Shown: positions 1-8,272 of the stretch, in pieces
Position numbering within the stretch: position 1 is the stretch's first letter
Layout of the letters: each line of letters opens with the position of its first letter
NCBI RefSeq assembly: GCF_021245735.1
Contig: NZ_JAJISB010000003.1
Location: forward strand, 62,001-126,000
Reading direction: 5' to 3'
Origin: Brevibacillus daliensis
Lineage (GTDB): Bacteria; Bacillota; Bacilli; Brevibacillales; Brevibacillaceae
DNA length: 64,000 bases
The notes under the pieces: model-generated
The model's input: only the letters and a program-made list of their open reading frames with translations
Databases searched by the model: none
Told to the model about the DNA's origin: nothing
Program-made: the position numbers and the translations under genes

Positions 1-182
1 TCTGGGCAGCTGAAGGAGCATTTGAAGAAAAGATCAAAGGATCGCTAACTGTTGGTAAACTAGCTGACTTTATTGTAATCGACAGAGATATCATGACTGT
101 TCCTGAAAGCGAATTGAAGGATATTACTGTACTCTCCACAGTTGTTGGTGGGGAAGAAGTTTATAAGAAGAGCAATGAATAG
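1..182 (+). CDS. amidohydrolase family protein, C-terminal end only (partial)
   Basis: The first 60 codons read in frame to a TAG stop at 180-182 and begin outside the window. The segment carries the typical C-terminal signature of metal-dependent amidohydrolases of the YtcJ/imidazolonepropionase type: a GSL-x-VGK-LADF-x-V-x-D stretch, where a composite beta-sandwich domain closes the protein, followed by an hydrophobic strand and a VVGGEEVY ending. The active-site TIM-barrel is outside the window, so the substrate cannot be inferred. A strong hairpin follows directly and separates it from the convergent regulator gene. Confidence 0.75.
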   Translation, partial: WAAEGAFEEKIKGSLTVGKLADFIVIDRDIMTVPESELKDITVLSTVVGGEEVYKKSNE

Positions 183-202
183 GGAAGAATGAATGAATAA
201 TA

Positions 203-243
203 GCCAAGAGACTGTCAGTTAAAATACAGTCTCTTGGCTTATT
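203..243. terminator. rho-independent terminator between convergent genes
   Basis: A 13-bp stem (GCCAAGAGACTGT with its reverse complement) closes a 10-nt loop at 203-238 and is followed by a T-rich stretch. It lies 20 bp after the amidohydrolase stop and before the end of the minus-strand regulator, so it probably serves the plus strand and perhaps both. Confidence 0.8.
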
Positions 244-272
244 TTGCATCAAACTGAATGAAAAGTTTGGAA

Positions 273-1682
273 TTACTTTACTCGTAGGCTTCTTTTTTTA
301 CGTACTAATGTCGAGATGTTAACTCCTAGTTTATCGGCACACTCCTGCATGGTTGAGGATTGGGCCAACATTTTTTCGATGTACTCTTTTTCGAATCTCT
401 GAACAGCTTCTTTAAGAAGTAAGGGCTTTTCCATATCCCACATTCTAGTAGGTTCGAGTTCGTTACTCACAGGATGAATAGTAGAGGGAAGCTGTTCGAA
501 GGTGATTTTGTCATGGTCACACAGATGATAGGTTCGCTCCATTACGTTTTTTAACTCCCTGATATTCCCGGGCCAACTGTAATCCACTAATTTCTCCAGC
601 GTTCCGGTATCCAGACGTTTTTCGATACCGTATTTCTGTTCCAATCTGTTTAGATAATAAAAGATGAGAGCCGGAATATCCTCTTTTCTTTCTCGAAGCG
701 GTGGTATGGTAATGGATAATACGTTTAGACGATAAAAGAGATCGCGACGGAATTTCTTCTCTTCTACCATTGCTTCCAGGTCGCTATTCGTCGCGGCAAT
801 AATTCGCATATTTACCAGCCGTACTTTCTTCCCTCCCAATCTTCTAATCTTACCGTCCTGTAATACATTCAAGAGTTTCACTTGCAGCTCATATGGAAGG
901 TCCCCAATCTCATCGAGAAAAAGCGTACCGTTATCTGCTAATTCAAATAATCCCTCTTTTGACTGATTCGCTCCAGTAAAAGCTCCTTTTTCATATCCGA
1001 ATAACTCAGACTCTAGCAAGTGATTGGGAATGGCGCCACAGTTAATATTGATGAATTCGCCTGATCTACCGCTTTGCTTATGAATATAGGTTGCAAGAAC
1101 ATCTTTACCAACTCCAGATTCACCTAACAACAAGATGGGCGAGTCATTTTTAGCAAATCGCTCAGCAAGTGATACGATACGGTGCATCGTACCACTTCTG
1201 TAAATGAGCTGATCAGCAAAAATATTGCCATTTTGAATCTGTTCCAGAGCTTTTTGATAGGTAGATGAAATCTGGCGTGTTTGTTCCAGATCTCGTTGAA
1301 GCTGATTAAGCTCAGTTATATCTCTTACATTACCTACTACGAATAATAATTTCTGATTATGGTCAAGTACAGGTGTTGCCGTATTAATGGTGGTCTTTCC
1401 GTTTTCATATTCAATCACGATGCTGTGGGTCTTTTTGGTTTGGAGCGCGCGTACACCTGAAGAATCTGAGACGATATGCAGATCCAATTGTTCGATAAAA
1501 CTATAGGTATCCAGAATGGCAGCAGGAATCCCCGTTATGGAGAGATACGCATCGTTATAGAGAAGGACAAAACCGTTATGATCACAAATTGCCAACCCAT
1601 CATGTGACGTATTAAAAATGGTGGTGATCAAGGTTACCAACTCATTTGTATTATTTGCTTGAAAATATTTAGTCTGATGCAT
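273..1682 (-). CDS. sigma-54-dependent PAS-domain transcriptional activator (AcoR/BkdR/RocR class)
   Basis: A 469-residue enhancer-binding protein. Residues about 15-125 form a PAS sensor domain. The AAA+ core follows, with Walker A GESGVGKD (about 187-194), the sigma-54-contacting GAFTGA loop (about 233-238), a Walker B LFLDEIGDLP and the arginine-rich second region. A Fis-type helix-turn-helix ends the protein. The start chosen is the ATG at 1682, which follows an AAGGGTGGG ribosome site; an upstream in-frame extension to 1796 has no ribosome site and would run into the tandem palindromes. It is transcribed away from the dehydrogenase operon starting at 1945, whose promoter has -24/-12 elements. 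The natural inference is that this protein activates that operon when its PAS domain senses a substrate or redox cue. Ligand unknown. Confidence 0.92.
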   Translation of the reverse strand: MHQTKYFQANNTNELVTLITTIFNTSHDGLAICDHNGFVLLYNDAYLSITGIPAAILDTYSFIEQLDLHIVSDSSGVRALQTKKTHSIVIEYENGKTTINTATPVLDHNQKLLFVVGNVRDITELNQLQRDLEQTRQISSTYQKALEQIQNGNIFADQLIYRSGTMHRIVSLAERFAKNDSPILLLGESGVGKDVLATYIHKQSGRSGEFININCGAIPNHLLESELFGYEKGAFTGANQSKEGLFELADNGTLFLDEIGDLPYELQVKLLNVLQDGKIRRLGGKKVRLVNMRIIAATNSDLEAMVEEKKFRRDLFYRLNVLSITIPPLRERKEDIPALIFYYLNRLEQKYGIEKRLDTGTLEKLVDYSWPGNIRELKNVMERTYHLCDHDKITFEQLPSTIHPVSNELEPTRMWDMEKPLLLKEAVQRFEKEYIEKMLAQSSTMQECADKLGVNISTLVRKKRSLRVK

Positions 1683-1776
1683 ATGATCCCACCCTTCCCT
1701 AACTAAGTGAATTACCTTAAGTGTAAAGAATATTCTGAGAGGTGTAAATACAAAATAGTCAGAATTGAGCATTATT

Positions 1777-1804
1777 ATGCAAAACTGCATATGCAAAACT
1801 GCAT
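1777..1804. promoter_or_regulatory. candidate upstream activating sequence: two tandem palindromes
   Basis: The 14-bp unit ATGCAAAACTGCAT, itself an inverted repeat (ATGCA-N4-TGCAT), occurs twice back to back with no spacer. Its centre lies about 95 bp upstream of the start site predicted from the sigma-54 promoter at 1858, the usual range for an enhancer bound by a dimeric Fis-type activator. It also lies about 95-120 bp upstream of the regulator's own start codon, so autoregulation is possible. Confidence 0.65.
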
Positions 1805-1857
1805 TAGGAGTACATTCAGACTTATTATTAACCTGCTAAATCGTGTGTTTCAGTAAA

Positions 1858-1873
1858 TGGCATGATTTTTGCT
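1858..1873 (+). promoter_or_regulatory. sigma-54 (-24/-12) promoter of the 2-oxoacid dehydrogenase operon
   Basis: The sequence TGGCATGATTTTTGCT matches the consensus TGGCAC-N5-TTGCW, with the invariant GG (1859-1860) and GC (1871-1872) at the correct 12-bp register. The only mismatch is T for C in the -24 box. It lies about 72 bp upstream of the E1alpha start codon, giving a predicted start site near 1884. Confidence 0.85.
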
Positions 1874-1884
1874 CATAAATTAAA

Positions 1885-1898
1885 TGAAAGCGATTTCA
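1885..1898 (+). promoter_or_regulatory. cre site (CcpA catabolite-repression operator)
   Basis: TGAAAGCGATTTCA agrees at every constrained position with the Bacillus cre consensus TGWAANCGNTNWCA. It begins at the predicted transcription start of the sigma-54 promoter, where bound CcpA would block initiation or promoter clearance. This predicts glucose repression of the dehydrogenase operon on top of inducer-dependent activation. Confidence 0.8.
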
Positions 1899-1944
1899 TT
1901 TGTAATGGATAGCCTTGTAAAAGATAGAAAGAGAGGGAACATCA

Positions 1945-3012
1945 ATGACCAATCTATATCAAGTACTTACTCCCAAAGGTGAGCTATTAGAAAATATAGA
2001 AGGCAAGTTGGACGAAAAAATGATGGTCACCATGTATGAACAGATGGTGCTGGTCCGAGCGTTTGATCGTAAATCAATCAATTTGCAGCGCCAGGGAAGA
2101 ATGGGTACCTATGCTCCGTTTAGCGGGCAGGAAGCTTCTCAGGTAGGAAGTGCGTTAGCTTTGTCTCCCGGAGACTGGTTGTTCCCGACTTATCGGGATC
2201 ATGCGGCGAGTATCGTCCACGGTCAGACCATGGAACGCATCTTTTTATATTGGATGGGACATATGGAAGGAAGCATTAGTCCTGATAATAGAAGAATTAT
2301 GGCTCCTTGCGTACCAATTGCGACGCATATGGTGCATGCGGTAGGAACTGCATGGGCGAGCAAGCTGAAGAATGAGAAACATGTTAGTATCGCCTATTTT
2401 GGGGACGGAGCTACCTCTGAAGGTGATTTTCATGAAGCTTTAAATTTTGCTGGGGTATTTAAAACTCCTACCATTTTTCTGTGTCAAAATAACGGATATG
2501 CTATCAGCGTGCCGTTCTCAATGCAGTCAGCTTCAGAAACGATTGCCCAACGTGCTGCTGCATATGATATAAAGGGGCTCAGAATTGATGGGAATGATAT
2601 TTTTGCTGTGTGGCTAACTGTGAAGGAAGCAATTGAACGGGCATTCGCTGGAGAGGGTCCTACTCTTATTGAAGCGATTACCTTTCGTTATGGGGCACAT
2701 ACAACAGCGGATGATCCTAAGAAATATCGTGATCAGGACAGATTATCAGAGGAATGGCGAACACAGCGAGATCCGATATCTCGGCTTAATATATTCCTTG
2801 AAAAACGAGGACTCTGGGACGAATCCAAAGAAGCAGCCTTACAAGAAAAAGTTGGCATAGATATTGAGAATGCCTTGGTTGCAGCAGAAAGCTATCCGAA
2901 GTCTAAACCGGAAGACATGTTCAAGCATGTTTATGCAGAACCAAGCTGGATGGCGATCGAGCAAGAGAGAGAGCTGCCTAAACGAGGAGTAAAGGTAGGG
3001 ATACACGCATGA
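1945..3012 (+). CDS. pdhA: thiamine-diphosphate-dependent 2-oxoacid dehydrogenase E1 component, alpha subunit (PdhA type)
   Basis: A 355-residue E1alpha protein. It oxidatively decarboxylates a 2-oxoacid (or cleaves acetoin) and passes the acyl group to the lipoyl arm of E2. The thiamine-diphosphate/Mg motif GDGATSEGDF...NN (about residues 154-183) is intact, as is the YAPFSGQEA segment typical of PdhA-like chains. The start ATG follows an AGAGAGGG ribosome site, and the stop overlaps the E1beta start (ATGA). The sequence looks more like pyruvate dehydrogenase PdhA than AcoA, yet the sigma-54 promoter and cre site are features of acetoin or branched-chain operons. No ptb/buk/leucine dehydrogenase genes accompany it, so a branched-chain role is less likely. 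Substrate (pyruvate, acetoin or other) is undecided. Confidence 0.88.
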   Translation: MTNLYQVLTPKGELLENIEGKLDEKMMVTMYEQMVLVRAFDRKSINLQRQGRMGTYAPFSGQEASQVGSALALSPGDWLFPTYRDHAASIVHGQTMERIFLYWMGHMEGSISPDNRRIMAPCVPIATHMVHAVGTAWASKLKNEKHVSIAYFGDGATSEGDFHEALNFAGVFKTPTIFLCQNNGYAISVPFSMQSASETIAQRAAAYDIKGLRIDGNDIFAVWLTVKEAIERAFAGEGPTLIEAITFRYGAHTTADDPKKYRDQDRLSEEWRTQRDPISRLNIFLEKRGLWDESKEAALQEKVGIDIENALVAAESYPKSKPEDMFKHVYAEPSWMAIEQERELPKRGVKVGIHA

Positions 3013-3992
3013 GCAGAAAATTAACCATCATTCAAGCAATAACAGAAGCAATGGATCAAAAACTAGCAGAGGATCAACGTGTCATGCTGCTGGGTGAAGA
3101 TATTGGAATAAATGGCGGTGTGTTTCGAGCAACAGAGGGCTTAATTGAAAAGTACGGAGCTGATCGAGTTGTTGATACACCGTTAGCAGAGGCTGGAATT
3201 ATTGGGTCTGCTGTTGGGCTTGGCTTAAATGGAATGATTCCCATCGTGGAAATTCAATTTCTTGCTTTTATTTATCCGGGATTTGAACAAATTGTTTCCC
3301 ATGCTGCCAGAATGAGATACCGTATGCGTGGTCAGTACAATGTGCCAATGGTTATTCGCACTCCTTATGGTGCTGGTATTCGTGGACCAGAGCTACATTC
3401 AGAAAGTGTGGAGACCCTATTCGCACATGTTCCAGGTTTAAAGGTAGTCGTACCTAGTACACCATATGATGCAAAAGGCTTGTTAATTTCTGCGATTGAA
3501 GATCCAGATCCGGTCATTTTTTTAGAACCAACTAAAATATATCGTGCCTTTAAAGAAGAAGTGCCAGAAGAGTTATATCGTGTACCAATTGGAAAAGCAA
3601 GAGTCGTGCAGGAAGGCGAGGACCTATCTATTTTTGCCTGGGGTCCTATGGTGAGAGTAGCAGAAGAGGCAGCGAAGCAAATTGAAAAAGAGCATGGGTA
3701 TTCATGTGAAATCGTTGATATGCGCACAATATACCCATTAGATCGAGATACAATTGTAGATTCAGTGAAAAAGACGGGCAGAGGAATGGTTGTTCATGAA
3801 GCCCACAAAACAGCAGGAATGGGAGCAGAAATCATTTCAATTATTAACGATGAAGCGCTTGTCTACTTGAAGGCACCGATAAAACGGGTTACAGGATTTG
3901 ACGTTCCTGTACCACAATTCTCCATTGAGGATGATTATGTACCGACGACTGATCGAGTCAAAACAGGAATCATAGAAACAATTCAATTTTAG
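3009..3992 (+). CDS. pdhB: 2-oxoacid dehydrogenase E1 component, beta subunit (PdhB type)
   Basis: The 327-residue partner of the E1alpha chain; together they form the alpha2beta2 thiamine-diphosphate enzyme. The N-terminal GEDIG-NGGVFRATEGL, the D-TPLAE-GI segment and the later PSTPYDAKGLL-AI block are classic E1beta features, followed by the C-terminal transketolase-like domain with an E2-binding surface. The ATG overlaps the preceding TGA by one base, so the subunits are translationally coupled. The sequence closely resembles Bacillus PdhB and is less like AcoB or BkdAB, in line with its partner. Confidence 0.9.
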   Translation: MSRKLTIIQAITEAMDQKLAEDQRVMLLGEDIGINGGVFRATEGLIEKYGADRVVDTPLAEAGIIGSAVGLGLNGMIPIVEIQFLAFIYPGFEQIVSHAARMRYRMRGQYNVPMVIRTPYGAGIRGPELHSESVETLFAHVPGLKVVVPSTPYDAKGLLISAIEDPDPVIFLEPTKIYRAFKEEVPEELYRVPIGKARVVQEGEDLSIFAWGPMVRVAEEAAKQIEKEHGYSCEIVDMRTIYPLDRDTIVDSVKKTGRGMVVHEAHKTAGMGAEIISIINDEALVYLKAPIKRVTGFDVPVPQFSIEDDYVPTTDRVKTGIIETIQF

Positions 3993-4011
3993 AACAGGAG
4001 GGGCTTACTGC

Positions 4012-5355
4012 ATGGTAGAGTTTAAACTCCCTGATGTGGGGGAAGGTATGCATGAAGGTGAAATCTTGCAGATGTTGGTAAAAGTAGGCGAAAACGTGAA
4101 GCAAGACCAGCCAATTCTGGAAGTTCAGACAGATAAAGTGAATGCGGAGTTAACTTCACCTGTCACTGGTATTATAAAACAAATCTTTTTCTTTGAAGGT
4201 GATACAGTTGAAGTAGGAACGACCCTCTTGGTCATTGATCCTGATTCCATTACTGGTTCAGAGTCAGGTAAGCAGGTAAACCAAACAAAATCAACGGATA
4301 ATTCCAAAGAATCTGTTTCTAATCACGTAAGAAATGACTCAGCTTCAAATAGGATCGTTCCATCCAAAATGGAATCTAGCGAGCAAGCCTCGATTACGAA
4401 CCAATCACATTCCGCTGCTAGAAAGTCAAGACGTGTCATGGCAACCCCTTATGTTCGTCAATTGGCTAGAGAAATGCAGATTGATATTGAACAGGTTAAG
4501 GGTACGGGTCCAGCAGGAAGAGTAACAGAGGAGGATGTTCGTAATTATGGCAAGGACGAAGCACTGGTTTCTATCAGCCAAGTGAGTGCCACTGAAGAAA
4601 TCGGGAAGATTCGGACTACTTCTCAAAAAGCTACTCCTTCCATTAAACAGGAACGAGAAACACGCTATCACTTAAAAGGAATCCGTAAAAAAATAGCAGA
4701 ACACATGGTCAAATCGGTATCCATCATTCCGCACGTAACCTCAGTAGACGAGATCGAGATGGATAAACTGGTGGAAGTAAGAGAAAACCTGAAACCATTT
4801 GCACAAAAACGGGGCATAAAACTAACCTATCTGCCTTTTGTGATTAAGGCTCTTGTGATTACGCTTAAAGAATTCCCAACCTTTAACGCTTCCATTGATG
4901 ATGAGACGAATGAGGTTGTCCTGAAAAACTACTATAACATGGGCATTGCCACTGACACACCAAATGGGCTAATCGTTCCAGTTATTCGTGATGCTGATCA
5001 AAAAAGTATGTTTCAGTTAGCGGAAGAGATCAGCTCGTTTGCTCAACTCGCGCGTGACGGAAAATTATCGTTGGATCAAATTACTGGTGGAACGTTCACT
5101 GTTAGTAATGTGGGACCAATTGGCGGATTACAAGCTACACCTATTATTAATCACCCTGAGGTAGCGATTATTAGTCTTCACAAAGTGGAGAAGCGAATGG
5201 TAGTAAGAGAAGACCAGGCTGTGATTCGTCAGATGATGAACATCTCTCTCTCCTTTGATCATCGATTGATTGATGGAGTGACAGCAGTCAAATTCACGAA
5301 CCGGATAAAAGAGCTGTTGGAGAATCCAAATCTATTGCTTGCGGAGATGGTATAG
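4012..5355 (+). CDS. pdhC: dihydrolipoamide acyltransferase, E2 component with one lipoyl domain
   Basis: A 447-residue core subunit. Residues 1-76 form a lipoyl domain with the lipoylated lysine at 42 in a QTDKV context (the canonical E is replaced by Q). A Ser/Thr/Asn-rich linker leads to a peripheral-subunit-binding domain (about 142-178, TPYVRQLARE...GTGPAGRV-EEDV) that docks E1 or E3. The catalytic acyltransferase domain ends with the HxxxDG motif (H417). A strong AGGAGGGG ribosome site lies 20 bp downstream of E1beta. The single lipoyl domain is normal for Gram-positive complexes. It transfers the acyl group from lipoamide to CoA. Confidence 0.92.
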   Translation: MVEFKLPDVGEGMHEGEILQMLVKVGENVKQDQPILEVQTDKVNAELTSPVTGIIKQIFFFEGDTVEVGTTLLVIDPDSITGSESGKQVNQTKSTDNSKESVSNHVRNDSASNRIVPSKMESSEQASITNQSHSAARKSRRVMATPYVRQLAREMQIDIEQVKGTGPAGRVTEEDVRNYGKDEALVSISQVSATEEIGKIRTTSQKATPSIKQERETRYHLKGIRKKIAEHMVKSVSIIPHVTSVDEIEMDKLVEVRENLKPFAQKRGIKLTYLPFVIKALVITLKEFPTFNASIDDETNEVVLKNYYNMGIATDTPNGLIVPVIRDADQKSMFQLAEEISSFAQLARDGKLSLDQITGGTFTVSNVGPIGGLQATPIINHPEVAIISLHKVEKRMVVREDQAVIRQMMNISLSFDHRLIDGVTAVKFTNRIKELLENPNLLLAEMV

Positions 5356-6783
5356 ATGGTAGTCGGAGAAGTAGCTGTAGAAACAGATGTTGTCGTAATT
5401 GGTGGAGGACCAGGAGGATATGCCGCGGCAATTCGTCTTGGACAGCTGGGGAAATCTGTCGTGTTGGTTGAAAAAGAACAGCTCGGAGGCGTCTGTCTAA
5501 ATCGAGGGTGCATTCCTTCCAAATCGCTTATCCATGCCGCTTCTGAGTTTTCAAGGATAGCTGGGTTATCCAAAATGGGCATACGTTTGCCGGAAGAAAA
5601 AGCTACATTTGAAATGATTGAGTGGCAAGAGTGGAAAAATTCTGTGGTATCACAGCTCAATAAAGGTGTAGGACAATTATGCGAAGAAAATGGAGTGACG
5701 GTGGTTTACGGTACAGCTAACTTTCTATCTGCTGATCGGTTGGGGGTAGAAACAGGAAATGACTTTGAGACGTTCAAGTTTCAACAAGCCATAATTGCCA
5801 CTGGGGCAAGGCCGTTCGTCCCTACAATTTTACAACGAGATGGTATCCATATACTCGATTCTACGGACATCCTCCAGTTAGAAGAGATTCCTCAAAATCT
5901 CGCCATTATTGGGGGTGGCTATATTGGTATGGAACTAGGTATGGCATTTGCCAAGCTAGGAACTGCTGTTACAGTGATTGAAGCAACAGGTCAGATTCTT
6001 CCGCAATTGCCTACTCATCTGGTGCGTGAAGTGAATAAAAATAACAAAAAGCTAGGAATTATGGTGAAAACATCAACGAAGGTAGAATCGGCTGTGATAA
6101 AAGAGGGACAGGTAGAGTTACGTGTCACTTCTGAAAAGGCCGGATCAGAGAATCATTCTTTCAATAAGGTACTAGTGACCATCGGGCGTATACCTAATAC
6201 AGAGGAGCTTGGTTTAGAGCAGGCAGGAGTTAAGGTGGATGATAGAGGTTATATTCACGTTGATTCTGCTGGACGTACTGAGCAATCACACATTTTTGCC
6301 ATTGGTGATGTAACACCTGGCCCAGCAATGGCTCATCGTGCGACGAAACAGGGGATTGTTGCAGCAGAGGTAATTGCAGGTCTATCAAGTAGTGCAGCGG
6401 ATGCTTTAGTTCCGTTTGTCATATTTACAGAACCGCAGATCGCTGGTGTAGGATTAACTAGGGATGAAGCGAAAGAACAGGGTTATAATGCGTCAGCTAC
6501 TTCATTCCCTTATCGGGCAAACGGGAGGGCGCTTGCTACAGATGAAGCAGAAGGATTTGCCGAAATTATCATGGATGTAGATAATAATACGTTGCTGGGG
6601 ATGTTTGTTGTGGGAGCAGATGCATCCAATTTAATTGGCGAAGGTGTTTTTGCCCTTGAAATGGCTGCGCGTGCTGAAGATCTCGCCTTAATCATGCATC
6701 CTCACCCGACGTTAAGTGAAATCTGGCAGGAAGCTGCTGAAGGTGCGTTAGGACATGCGATTCATATGATGAATAAAAAATAA
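5356..6783 (+). CDS. lpdA: dihydrolipoyl dehydrogenase, E3 component
   Basis: A 475-residue FAD flavoprotein that reoxidises dihydrolipoamide with NAD. It shows the N-terminal FAD dinucleotide motif GGGPGGYAAA (about 16-26), the redox disulfide GGVCLNRGCIPSK (C47, C52), the internal NAD-binding GGGYIGME, and the C-terminal HPHPTLSE catalytic His-Glu pair. The ATG follows the E2 stop directly with no gap, using a ribosome site inside the E2 3' end. A strong terminator follows, so this closes the four-gene operon. A dedicated E3 in the operon is usual for inducible 2-oxoacid/acetoin complexes. Confidence 0.93.
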   Translation: MVVGEVAVETDVVVIGGGPGGYAAAIRLGQLGKSVVLVEKEQLGGVCLNRGCIPSKSLIHAASEFSRIAGLSKMGIRLPEEKATFEMIEWQEWKNSVVSQLNKGVGQLCEENGVTVVYGTANFLSADRLGVETGNDFETFKFQQAIIATGARPFVPTILQRDGIHILDSTDILQLEEIPQNLAIIGGGYIGMELGMAFAKLGTAVTVIEATGQILPQLPTHLVREVNKNNKKLGIMVKTSTKVESAVIKEGQVELRVTSEKAGSENHSFNKVLVTIGRIPNTEELGLEQAGVKVDDRGYIHVDSAGRTEQSHIFAIGDVTPGPAMAHRATKQGIVAAEVIAGLSSSAADALVPFVIFTEPQIAGVGLTRDEAKEQGYNASATSFPYRANGRALATDEAEGFAEIIMDVDNNTLLGMFVVGADASNLIGEGVFALEMAARAEDLALIMHPHPTLSEIWQEAAEGALGHAIHMMNKK

Positions 6784-6785
6784 GC

Positions 6786-6836
6786 AAAAGAGTGACTGTT
6801 CTTTCGTTTCATCTAAGAACGGTTGCTCTTTTTTTT
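6786..6836 (+). terminator. rho-independent terminator of the dehydrogenase operon
   Basis: A long imperfect stem (AAGAGTGACTGTTCTT paired with AAGAACGGTTGCTCTT, loop about 11 nt) followed by a run of eight T, beginning just after the lpdA stop. Confidence 0.88.
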
Positions 6837-6858
6837 GGTTCAAAATTCCTATTTAGTT

Positions 6859-6891
6859 GTTCATCTGCTGTTCATATTCCCTCTATATAAT
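6859..6891 (+). promoter_or_regulatory. HssR-type direct repeat and -10 box in front of hsmA
   Basis: Two 9-mers, GTTCATCTG at 6859-6867 and GTTCATATT at 6870-6878, are separated by exactly 2 bp. The staphylococcal HssR site in front of hrtAB is described as the direct repeat GTTCATATT-N2-GTTCATATT, so the right half is identical and the left half has 7 of 9. A TATAAT -10 box follows at 6886-6891, 7 bp after the repeat. The repeat therefore replaces the -35 region, as expected for an OmpR-family activator. The ATG of hsmA lies 54 bp further on. Confidence 0.75.
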
Positions 6892-6944
6892 CTCCGTTAG
6901 AAAGAGAAGAAATAACACTTAGTAGTAAAAGGAGAGAAAAAGAC

Positions 6945-7313
6945 ATGTTAGCAGCAGTAATTGCAATAAATATGGCGCTGATCTTTTATACGATAGGGGT
7001 TTGGAGTGAAAAGCGTGCGGGTGAACTGAAAAAAGGACATTTGGGTTTATTTTCTCTCGGGTTAGTTTGCGATGTAATCGGTACTAGCTTGATGAGTATG
7101 ATTGCTAATGCTAGCGGTGAGGTGAACTTCTTGCATGGATTAACCGGAACCGCAGCACTTGTATTAATGCTGGTGCATACAGCATGGGCAGCGATTGTGC
7201 TATGGAAGAAAGATCGTACACAAATTGAAAAGTTTCATAGATACAGCATATTTGTATGGGCAATTTGGTTGATTCCTTATTTCCTTGGTGTAGGTCTAAG
7301 CATTTTTGGATAG
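6945..7313 (+). CDS. hsmA: HsmA-like small haem-associated membrane protein (TIGR03987 type)
   Basis: A 122-residue integral membrane protein with four predicted helices (about 2-20, 33-53, 64-86 and 100-120) and short loops. Histidines at 32, 64, 78 and 98 lie at or within helices and are candidate haem ligands. Size, topology and sequence feel match the small HsmA family; in Clostridioides difficile HsmA is a haem-inducible membrane protein that binds haem and protects against oxidative stress (recalled family knowledge). Support here is the context: an HssR-type repeat in its promoter and the hssRS genes 280 bp downstream on the same strand. Its ATG follows an AAAGGAGAG ribosome site. Family assignment is moderate; the haem role is inference. 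Confidence 0.65.
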   Translation: MLAAVIAINMALIFYTIGVWSEKRAGELKKGHLGLFSLGLVCDVIGTSLMSMIANASGEVNFLHGLTGTAALVLMLVHTAWAAIVLWKKDRTQIEKFHRYSIFVWAIWLIPYFLGVGLSIFG

Positions 7314-7591
7314 ATGGAGTGATCATATTATTTCACAGTTAAAGAGGAAAGAATGATGTATAATGCATTGTTGTTTTCGCATGTCTTCAGTCTGTCGGTA
7401 TAATCGCTCTCAAAATTAAACTCATCTTGACTTGTTGGTTAGAAAAATACGTAAAACCATCAAACTGAAGAAAAAATGCAGCTAAACAATCGATGTAACA
7501 ACTTTTCATGTTGATTGGTTTATTTGTGATAGCTGTTACAGCAATCGTCTTACCTGTCAGCTTGAATGTTGTGTAAGCAAGGAGGGTTTAC
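7314..7591 (+). other. intergenic region with possible decayed gene end
   Basis: This 278-bp stretch between hsmA and hssR has no clear terminator. A 22-codon hydrophobic reading frame (ATG 7508 to TAA 7576), ending just before the hssR ribosome site, reads like the last membrane helix of a transporter but lacks a ribosome site. It may be a remnant or chance. A TATAAT-like hexamer at 7359-7364 could belong to a weak hssRS promoter; I see no HssR-type repeat in front of it. Confidence 0.25.
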
Positions 7592-8272
7592 GTGAAGGTT
7601 TCCATATTGATTGCCGATGATGATTCACACATTTTGGAACTATTACGTTATTATTTGATCAAAGAAGGTTATCAGGTTATAGCTGCACCAGATGGTGAAG
7701 TGGCACTGCAATTATTAGAACAAGAAAAAGTTCACCTTGCTGTAATAGATGTAATGATGCCTGGAAAAACAGGATGGGAATTATGTCGAGAAATTAGAAC
7801 CAATTTTGATATTCCAGTCATTTTACTCACAGCAAAAGGTGAGATTAAAGATAAAGAAAGAGGTTTTCTTTCAGGGACAGATGATTATCTGACAAAGCCA
7901 TTTGAGCCTACAGAGTTACTTTTTCGTATAAAAGCATTGCTAAGAAGGTACCAAATTGTAAATCAACAGGTTATTACCATTCATAACACAGTGATTGATC
8001 GGAATAGCCATGTAGTAAAAGTGGGGGATGAGACAATTCATCTTCCACTAAAAGAATTTGAACTACTATCACAATTGGCTAGTTTTCCAGACCAGATTTT
8101 TACGCGTGATCAATTGTTGGAAATGATTTGGGGAATTGATTTCCAGGGTGATGCGAGAACGATTGATGTTCACATAAAAAGATTACGGGAACGCTTTGTC
8201 GATAAGTCACACGATTTTTTGATCACAACAGTTCGTGGTCTTGGATATAAGCTGGAGGTACGCGGCGAATGA
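7592..8272 (+). CDS. hssR: haem-response regulator HssR (OmpR family)
   Basis: A 226-residue response regulator starting at GTG after an AAGGAGGG site. The receiver domain (1-115) has the acidic triad D9/D10/D11, phosphoacceptor D53 and switch lysine K102. The C-terminal winged helix (about 130-222) ends in the TVRGLGYK motif. Specific similarity to staphylococcal HssR is visible in the segment KER-F-SGTDDY-TKPFE--EL-FRI-A-LRRY and in the recognition-helix region FTR-Q--E-IWG-D--GD-RT-DVHIKRLR. It overlaps hssS by an ATGA. Expected role: phosphorylated by HssS when haem accumulates, then activating promoters with the direct repeat found at 6859. Confidence 0.87.
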   Translation: MKVSILIADDDSHILELLRYYLIKEGYQVIAAPDGEVALQLLEQEKVHLAVIDVMMPGKTGWELCREIRTNFDIPVILLTAKGEIKDKERGFLSGTDDYLTKPFEPTELLFRIKALLRRYQIVNQQVITIHNTVIDRNSHVVKVGDETIHLPLKEFELLSQLASFPDQIFTRDQLLEMIWGIDFQGDARTIDVHIKRLRERFVDKSHDFLITTVRGLGYKLEVRGE

